The notes under the pieces: model-generated
Told to the model about the DNA's origin: nothing
Database searches by the model: none
What the model saw: the letters and a program-made list of their open reading frames with translations, nothing else
Made by a program: the position numbers and the translations under genes
In this document: one piece after another, positions 30,998 through 36,894 of the stretch
How the letters are laid out: each line of letters opens with the position of its first letter
Numbering within the stretch: the first letter of the stretch is position 1
NCBI GenBank assembly: GCA_937899055.1
Contig: CALBPX010000115.1
Coordinates: 1-36,894 of the forward strand
Source of the DNA: an uncultured Bacteroidales bacterium
Lineage (GTDB): Bacteria; Bacteroidota; Bacteroidia; Bacteroidales; UBA932
DNA length: 36,894 nucleotides
Direction of reading: 5' to 3'

Positions 30998-31837
30998 TTA
31001 CAGGGAAGTCCACTGTGAAACATTGCATACAGGAGAAGTTGTTCTGTATCCTCTGAAGAAATGCATGTAAACTCTTCCTATATAACCGGTCCAGTAATCG
31101 GAGTATTTCACCATCCTGGAGCCGTTCCACTTCTGAAGTTCGTTGCCGTCCTCGTCAAGAATTCTGTAGTCGATTCTCTGATATCCGGATGAGTTGTAAA
31201 CAGTCTTGTGAAGTATGATTTCCACTCTGTCCGTAGCCTCTCCGAAACCTACAGGCTCGCCAACATTGAACCATTCATCCTCTCCCTGACGGATACCCTG
31301 ATACTGGAGCTTTCCAGGATAAGGAACACCTGGACTCTCATAGAGGAAGTTCAGGAACATAACCTTGCAGACAGAGTCTGTTCCCCAGTTTGCAACAGTT
31401 GCGGGAGCTGTCTTGCTCCAATAAGGGAACTGGTTGTCAATTACTACAGGTGTCTGGTTGAGATCGTAGATGATAACATTCTGCTTACCTTTTGTAACGG
31501 TCACATCCTTGTCGTAAACAATTGCTCCCTTGCGCCACAACTTTATGTTCATGCTTCCAGCAGGAGCGCGGAAAAATCTTCCCACACCACCGCCGGGAAC
31601 ACCATTGTAAGTGGCAAGGCTACCAGAACCATCTATACTAGAATAGAGAGTTCCGTTGATGAAAACGGAGTCCATATAATTTGTAGCAGAAGCTACAACA
31701 GGCTCCATATAGTGCAACTGGAATTCTGCATCGTCATCAGAAACAGGAGTCATGTCATACATAATCTCATGTTTTGAGCAAGATACCAGCGCTACAGCAA
31801 CAGCTACTATTGATAATAATATCTTTTTCATATCCAT
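30998..31837 (-). CDS. Lipoprotein of the SusCD operon, function unknown (SusE/F position)
   Basis: 279 aa with lipoprotein signal ending LVSC (Cys20). It lies 6 bp after susD, the position of surface glycan-binding or accessory lipoproteins. The N-terminal half (about 35-135) is beta-rich with an element like FFRAPAGSMNIKLWRKG, then KQNVIIYDLNQTP, reminiscent of DUF4397-type domains, but I cannot confirm a family. The C-terminal half is aromatic-rich (YSDYWTGYIGRVYMHFFRGY). ATG at 31831 (MKKILLS) is an alternative start. It is the last gene of the operon; the IS3 end lies 12 bp beyond its stop. Confidence 0.8.
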   Translation of the reverse strand: MDMKKILLSIVAVAVALVSCSKHEIMYDMTPVSDDDAEFQLHYMEPVVASATNYMDSVFINGTLYSSIDGSGSLATYNGVPGGGVGRFFRAPAGSMNIKLWRKGAIVYDKDVTVTKGKQNVIIYDLNQTPVVIDNQFPYWSKTAPATVANWGTDSVCKVMFLNFLYESPGVPYPGKLQYQGIRQGEDEWFNVGEPVGFGEATDRVEIILHKTVYNSSGYQRIDYRILDEDGNELQKWNGSRMVKYSDYWTGYIGRVYMHFFRGYRTTSPVCNVSQWTSL

Positions 31838-31843
31838 AAATCA

Positions 31844-33805
31844 TTAATAGTTATAAGGAAGTGATTCAGGCATATCTCCAGGGTAAGCGAACCAAGGAAT
31901 CGAACACTGATAATTAGTGTAAGCATCGGTATCGTTATCTGAGTCGTGAACCAAAGCGGGAATAGGTTTGAGGTTTCTCAGAGCCTGTTTGTTCCACATA
32001 TACTCGGAGTTATAACGAGGAGTCATACGATAGGCAGGAGAACCGCCATTCTTCTCATTATAAGAACCTCTTCTTCCAGCAACCTGTGCAGGAGCAAGAT
32101 AGAATCCCTTATAAACCTTTGAATTATCGGTATCCCTCTTTTGTTCGACATAAGTCTTTGACCAGCCATTTCCTTCTGTAGGATAATCTCCGGTATAATC
32201 TATATCATAATGATATTTACGCAGGTCAACCCATGCCTCGTATGCGCCCCAAGGGAAGAGGTGGACATATTTCTGCATCATAATATGGCTGAGGGTAAGG
32301 GTAGAAGTAGTGATACCACTAACATAAGGTCCTTCAAGATACTCATTTCCAAGCTTGTCAAACAGAGACTTTGCAATCTTGTCACCGCCCGGCAGTGAAC
32401 CATAGTTTGCAAATGTTCCGTCTGAATTGGCCTTAGGAGAACCTGGGAACAGATATTTGCTTGTAAACTGCATGTCAAGTTCAACACCTTTCTTCCAGCA
32501 AGCAAGAGCATTGGCCTTGTCGCCAAGATACCAATAAGCCTCAGCCATGTCAAACTGGATTTCAGCTGAAGTCATGATGATGTAAGGAGCATCCTCACGA
32601 TAAAGCCAGCGGCCTGTTCCGTCATAAAGGGTGCTTGAAGTTGCAACTCGGCCCCAGAAGTTAGGAGTTGACCAGCCCTGGTATCCAGTGCTGCTAGTGA
32701 ACTGAGCTCCATAGTACTTGTAGTACTTAACAACCTCTTCCTTATCTATGTTCTCATAGGTCACATTATCTCTGGTTGCAAGTTTTGCTGCAGCGCGGGG
32801 ATCATAGTGGCCGGTCTCCTCTACCAGAGTGTCTGTTATTATCTGGTTAGGATTGAGCTTGTAAGGGAAGTAATCCTTGCGGGAATCGTCTTTTTCAGTG
32901 TTGATAAGGTCACCGGTAGCTTCGTCATACAAAGGAACGGTTCCGGTCATTATCTTGACAATGAAATCACTCTGCCAATAATAGTTGGTAAGGTTGCCTC
33001 TGTAAGGGCTCCAGAAATTGTTGTAAGCAGAATATTTTGCAGTGGAACCACCTCCAAGAGTCTGAAGCACTGCATCGTCTCCAAGAGTCTGCATGGCAAG
33101 TTTTCCGTGAGCAATAACATCATTTGCATACTTTGTGGTAAAATCACTCTTGCGGCTCAGAGAGATGAGATTACGGCAAAGGATTCCGTGTGCAAACTGA
33201 ATCCACTTGGTTGAATTGCCTGCATAAATGATATCATAGTTCTTCAACTGGTTACCATAGTTTGTGGCATCTGATCTCTCAAGATAATCAATTGCCCTGA
33301 GAGCCCAAGTCTGGATAGAGTCATAAATTTCATCCTGGTACTGATAGTCAAAAGACAGAGTTCCGGGAACGAATGCCTGCTGCAGAGGCATTTCGCCAAC
33401 TTCCTTTGTAGAAACATCCCAAGAGTGAGCCTTGAGGGCATAACCTATACCGGCCATAGTCCATCTTTCATTGGCTACTGCATATTTGATGATGTTCTCA
33501 AGGTTCATACCCTGAAGCCAGTAGGTTACCCTCCACATTTCTCCACCAGCGTCTGAAGGAGTCCAGTATTGGCTGCAGAATCCTGTGTAAGAAGAAGTAC
33601 CCATCATCTGAGACAGAGGACCGGTAGCCCTTATATCCCAATACAGGCCCTGCAATGCAGCTTCAACGCCTGCAAGATACAGGTAATCTTCTACCTGCTG
33701 CTCATCCGGAGCGTCAACATTCTTATTGACATCCAGATAATGGTCGCAACCTGTCATGAAGAAGCCCAGAGTTGCAATAAGAATTATAGTATATATCTTT
33801 TTCAT
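31844..33805 (-). CDS. SusD/RagB-family nutrient-binding outer-membrane lipoprotein
   Basis: Surface lipoprotein that forms the lid of a SusC-type TonB-dependent transporter and captures the substrate. 653 aa; signal MKKIYTIILIATLGFFMTGC with Cys20, then DHYLDVNKNVDAPDE, as in the SusD-like group 2. TPR-like helices follow, with landmarks such as WTMAGIGYALKAHSWDVST, MTSAEIQFDMAEAYWYLGDK and EYLEGPYVSGI, and the end AYPGDMPESLPYNY. It starts 11 bp after susC. Substrate class (glycan, peptide or other) cannot be told; no glycosidase or protease is in the operon as seen. Confidence 0.95.
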   Translation of the reverse strand: MKKIYTIILIATLGFFMTGCDHYLDVNKNVDAPDEQQVEDYLYLAGVEAALQGLYWDIRATGPLSQMMGTSSYTGFCSQYWTPSDAGGEMWRVTYWLQGMNLENIIKYAVANERWTMAGIGYALKAHSWDVSTKEVGEMPLQQAFVPGTLSFDYQYQDEIYDSIQTWALRAIDYLERSDATNYGNQLKNYDIIYAGNSTKWIQFAHGILCRNLISLSRKSDFTTKYANDVIAHGKLAMQTLGDDAVLQTLGGGSTAKYSAYNNFWSPYRGNLTNYYWQSDFIVKIMTGTVPLYDEATGDLINTEKDDSRKDYFPYKLNPNQIITDTLVEETGHYDPRAAAKLATRDNVTYENIDKEEVVKYYKYYGAQFTSSTGYQGWSTPNFWGRVATSSTLYDGTGRWLYREDAPYIIMTSAEIQFDMAEAYWYLGDKANALACWKKGVELDMQFTSKYLFPGSPKANSDGTFANYGSLPGGDKIAKSLFDKLGNEYLEGPYVSGITTSTLTLSHIMMQKYVHLFPWGAYEAWVDLRKYHYDIDYTGDYPTEGNGWSKTYVEQKRDTDNSKVYKGFYLAPAQVAGRRGSYNEKNGGSPAYRMTPRYNSEYMWNKQALRNLKPIPALVHDSDNDTDAYTNYQCSIPWFAYPGDMPESLPYNY

Positions 33806-33816
33806 ATTCCTTGCGA

Positions 33817-36800
33817 TTAGAAGGTTAAGTTGATACCAACGGAAACGCTTCTAGGAGTAGGAGTACCCCAGCTGTCGATTCCGAATCCACCGGTTCCACC
33901 AAGAGCTGCAGAGTTTGCATTTCCAACAGGGTCAATACCGGAGTAGTTAGTCAGAGTGAACAGGTCATTTGCACTTACCCATACGCTTGCTGCTGAGAGA
34001 AGGTTGTGAGTTGCGTTCTTGAGCCAGTTCTTTGGAACTGTGTACTGGAACCTGCACTCCTTGAGACGAAGGTAATTAACATGCTTTTCGAGCCAGTTGA
34101 TACCAGGGCCTAAATAGTAGCTGGGCAGGTTGGAGAAGTCTACTACGATATTATTAGGAGTAGGGTTGGAAGTATCTTCCAGACCGTTCTTGAGAATACC
34201 GTTGAAAGTATATTTACCCTGCTGACGCAGTTTTACAGACTCCTCGCTGGTTCCGTTAACCATCATATTCCATTTGGTTGCATTTACAACTGCGGCTCCG
34301 AATCTTCCGTCAAGCAACATGGAGAAACGGAAGTTCTTCCATGAAACTGAAGAAGTGATACCGTATTTCAGTTTAGGGTTACGGTCGCCAATGTAAACCC
34401 ACTCGGCCTTGCTCAGAGGAAGACCGGTGCTAGGGCTGATAAGAACCTGTCCCTTTGAGTTTCTCTGGTAGTCATAACCGGTCATTGCATAGATAGGATA
34501 ACCCTTCTTTACACCATTACGTACATCGTCGATAACCCAGGTGTAAGCGTTGTAGTACTCGGATACTGCATCAGGAAGATAGGTAACTTCTGAATCACTG
34601 TGGTCGAGGTTCAGACCGATGTTCCATCTCCAGCCGGAAGAAGTACGGAGAACATCACCGTCAATGTGGAATTCCCATCCCCAGGTCTTGAATGTACCAA
34701 CGTTCATGTTATTGAGAACGAATCCAGTAGCGTATGACAGACGGAAGTCTGTTACATACTGGTTCTTACATTTTCTCCAGAAATAAGAGAAGTCCATGTT
34801 TACTCTGTCGTTGAAGAGTCTTGCCTCAAATCCGATTTCGGTCTCATCGTTCATCTCTGGCTTGAGGGTAGGGTTAGGACCAGTATAACCGTACTTGTAT
34901 CCACCACCGATATTGTCGGTTGTTTCAAGTGCCGGATAGATTGCATTAGGAGTTGCATCCTTACCTACCTCTGCAAAAGAAGCACGGATTTTCAGGTATG
35001 ACAGATAGTCGTTGTTCTTCAGGAAAGGAAGTTCAGTTGCAATGAAGGATGCCTCAATTGCAGGATAGAAGAATGAGCGGTTGTCCTTCGGAAGGGTAGA
35101 AGACCAGTCGTTACGGGCACGGAAGTTCAGGAAGGCCATATTCCTCCAGCCGAATTCCAAAGCTCCGGATATACCCTGAAGTCTTCTCTTAGAATGACGG
35201 GTACGGGTAGTAATGGTTTCAGGATCGCAGTTTGCCAGAGAGTAGAAGTCAACAGCCTTGAACTTGGAACCATAGGTTGCTATGCTCTCTACTGCATTTT
35301 CCTGCTGGTGGTAACCAACCTGACCTCTGAAAGTGAAGTCTCCCCACTGGTTGTTGTAACCTGCAAGGATGTTCACAGATTTGTCTGCAAGGTCATACTT
35401 GGAAATATTGATACCTCCGCCCTCACCATAGGTTCCGCTGCCGCGGTTGTAGTAGTATGGGTGATAGAACTTTTCGTATGTGGACTTTGAGTTATCCCAT
35501 CCCATTCTTGCTGTGAGGAAAGTATTCTTGGTAGGAGTGATGTTCACACCAAGGGTGGTGATGAATCTCTTTGTCTCATCATAGTCGCGATTCTTGTGAA
35601 GGTCGTACAGCGGGTTCATCAGGTCTGTATCAGTATAGTAGTTAGGAAGCCTCATCTGAACACCGTCTTCGTCAAGATAATTGCGCATATCATCAACAAT
35701 AGGCCAGATAACAGCCTTACGGAGAACACCGTAAGCGCCCTTCTGAGCCTTGTGGTTATCAGACTGGGTGTAACTCATCATGGCATCAAAATTCAGCCAT
35801 TTGGTTACCTGTGCCCTTCCTGAGAGTGAGAGGTTGAGCTTCTCATACTCAGTAGTCTTTACTGTTCCTTTCTGATCCAGATATGAAGCAGCTCCACGAA
35901 CGGTAACTTTATCTGTACCACCTTCTACTGCTACATTGTGCTGATGTGAGAAACCGGTCTGAAGCAGAGCCTTTACGTTGTCATAAAGCTTGACGCTGCC
36001 GTCAGAAGGATATCTGCCACCAAAACGTGAAGTATAGTAGTAGTTTGTTACACCATACTGACCGTTTGCAAATTCAGTCTGAGACTCAGGATAGCCATAG
36101 CTCTTGCTCCAAGTAAGTTGATTGCTGTAGGTAACCTTGCCGGCTCCTGCAGAACCTTTCTTGGTGGTAATCACGATAGCACCGTTTGAAGCATCTGATC
36201 CGTAAAGCACTGCAGCTGCAGCACCCTTAAGGATGGTCATGCTCTCAATGTCCTCAGGGTTGATGTCGTTTCCTCTTGATGAATAGTCATCATACAAGCT
36301 GGAGAATCTTACCTGACCGCCATTGTCTGAAAGGTCATCAACTGCAAATCCGTTACGGGAGTCAAAGGTGCTGTTGTTCATAGGCACACCGTCGATAACG
36401 TACAGAGGCTGGTTGTTTCCGGAAATGGAAGTCGGAGAACGGAGAATTACGCTAGTTGAAGCTCCGGGAGCACCACTTGTGGTGGTAACAGTCATACCTG
36501 ATACACGGCCCTGGAGAGCAGCTACGAAAGCGTCACGACCAGACTCCTGAATATCAGTTGCCTTTACGTTCTGAACTGCAGAACCCACTGAACGCTGGAC
36601 ACGTTTCTGGCCATACTCTGCCGTAATAACGACATCGCCCAAAACGTTGGCGTCGTCTCTGAGGACTGCGTTAACTACACTCTTGTTGTTTACGGGAATT
36701 TCGAGGTTTCCGTATCCAACTGAAGAGAAAACAAGTGTTGCGTTGCCTGCACACTTGAGTGAGTAGCGGCCGTCTGCATCCGAGCTGGTTCCGGTTTTGG

Positions 36801-36894
36801 GGCTGCCCTTCACATAGATGCTGGCGCCCGGTACCGGTTCACCGTTCTGATCGGTGACTCTACCGCTGACATTTACATTCTGGGCAAAAATCTG
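33817..36894 (-). CDS. SusC/RagA-family TonB-dependent outer-membrane transporter (5' end outside the window)
   Basis: Outer-membrane barrel importing oligomers captured by the partner SusD, powered by TonB. The open frame runs from the window edge to 33817 (1025 codons seen). The edge sequence reads QIFAQNVNVSGRVTDQNG, the end of a signal peptide plus the carboxypeptidase-D-like N-terminal domain, so only the first 20-odd residues are missing; the GTG at 36813 is not a start. The plug follows: GDVVITAEYGQKRVQRSVG, ALQGRVSGMTV, SGNNQPLYVIDGVPMNN and AAAVLYGSDASNGAIVITTKKG. The barrel ends with VSVGINLTF, the usual terminal aromatic. First of three genes with susD and a lipoprotein. Confidence 0.96.
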   Translation of the reverse strand, partial: QIFAQNVNVSGRVTDQNGEPVPGASIYVKGSPKTGTSSDADGRYSLKCAGNATLVFSSVGYGNLEIPVNNKSVVNAVLRDDANVLGDVVITAEYGQKRVQRSVGSAVQNVKATDIQESGRDAFVAALQGRVSGMTVTTTSGAPGASTSVILRSPTSISGNNQPLYVIDGVPMNNSTFDSRNGFAVDDLSDNGGQVRFSSLYDDYSSRGNDINPEDIESMTILKGAAAAVLYGSDASNGAIVITTKKGSAGAGKVTYSNQLTWSKSYGYPESQTEFANGQYGVTNYYYTSRFGGRYPSDGSVKLYDNVKALLQTGFSHQHNVAVEGGTDKVTVRGAASYLDQKGTVKTTEYEKLNLSLSGRAQVTKWLNFDAMMSYTQSDNHKAQKGAYGVLRKAVIWPIVDDMRNYLDEDGVQMRLPNYYTDTDLMNPLYDLHKNRDYDETKRFITTLGVNITPTKNTFLTARMGWDNSKSTYEKFYHPYYYNRGSGTYGEGGGINISKYDLADKSVNILAGYNNQWGDFTFRGQVGYHQQENAVESIATYGSKFKAVDFYSLANCDPETITTRTRHSKRRLQGISGALEFGWRNMAFLNFRARNDWSSTLPKDNRSFFYPAIEASFIATELPFLKNNDYLSYLKIRASFAEVGKDATPNAIYPALETTDNIGGGYKYGYTGPNPTLKPEMNDETEIGFEARLFNDRVNMDFSYFWRKCKNQYVTDFRLSYATGFVLNNMNVGTFKTWGWEFHIDGDVLRTSSGWRWNIGLNLDHSDSEVTYLPDAVSEYYNAYTWVIDDVRNGVKKGYPIYAMTGYDYQRNSKGQVLISPSTGLPLSKAEWVYIGDRNPKLKYGITSSVSWKNFRFSMLLDGRFGAAVVNATKWNMMVNGTSEESVKLRQQGKYTFNGILKNGLEDTSNPTPNNIVVDFSNLPSYYLGPGINWLEKHVNYLRLKECRFQYTVPKNWLKNATHNLLSAASVWVSANDLFTLTNYSGIDPVGNANSAALGGTGGFGIDSWGTPTPRSVSVGINLTF

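Overview
The window is a piece of a Bacteroidales chromosome. The evidence is a SusC/SusD pair, lipoproteins whose signal peptides end in a Cys, the two-domain Bacteroidetes glycine-lipid acyltransferase pair, families largely restricted to this phylum (DUF4837, DUF4251), and many copies of the Bacteroidetes -7 promoter box TAnnTTTG. Genus cannot be fixed from sequence alone. No rRNA, CRISPR array, intact prophage or intact mobile element is visible; two tRNA genes are (Glu-UUC, Leu-CAA).

Layout. 1-353: non-coding, with a 55-bp direct repeat and a long hairpin. 354-2287 (minus): a metallophosphoesterase whose lipoprotein signal peptide is cut off by an in-frame TGA exactly where the lipobox Cys should be, preceded by an unrecognised lipoprotein. 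2424-5163 (plus): a secreted SH3-NlpC/P60 endopeptidase and a Tat-signal dipeptide epimerase, separated by a minisatellite of about 13 units. 5233-6635: a small unknown protein, a YgjP-type metallopeptidase and rpsO. 6779-11377 (minus): glyA, pnp and pnuC, with hairpins between them. 11506-13981: a formylglycine-generating-enzyme-like protein with a poly-Asp tail, a TrmH-family methyltransferase and a YpfJ-type zinc protease. 13994-18682: def and ruvX (minus), then dxr-rseP-DUF4837 (plus). 18708-20578: tRNA-Glu, rpsT, radC, upp. 20580-23650 (minus): rpoN translationally coupled to a YtcJ-type amidohydrolase. 23786-25562: glsA-glsB. 25540-28126: SPOR protein, LEA-like lipoprotein, miaB. 28127-28730: tRNA-Leu, a candidate small RNA and further structured sequence. 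28731-30636 (minus): Xaa-Pro aminopeptidase and a DUF4251-like protein. 30763-30985: the tail of a decayed IS3-family element. 30998-36894 (minus): a SusC-SusD-lipoprotein operon whose SusC runs off the right edge.

Functional themes. Most of the window is housekeeping: translation (rpsO, rpsT, def, glyA, miaB, tRNAs, TrmH), RNA decay (pnp), DNA maintenance (ruvX, radC), isoprenoid synthesis (dxr), envelope proteolysis (rseP), pyrimidine and NAD precursor salvage (upp, pnuC) and membrane lipids (glsA/glsB). Two small accessory themes stand out: an apparently exported murein-peptide pathway (NlpC/P60 plus dipeptide epimerase) and the outer-membrane uptake operon at the right edge.

The most interesting signals are (i) several genes whose -7 promoter box ends only 5-10 nt before the ATG, implying leaderless or nearly leaderless mRNAs; (ii) the TGA at the lipobox Cys codon; (iii) a compact promoter-two hairpins-U-tract unit that looks like a small RNA; (iv) intergenic minisatellites; and (v) the IS3 remnant beside the SusCD operon. 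I found no clear wholly new multi-gene system.
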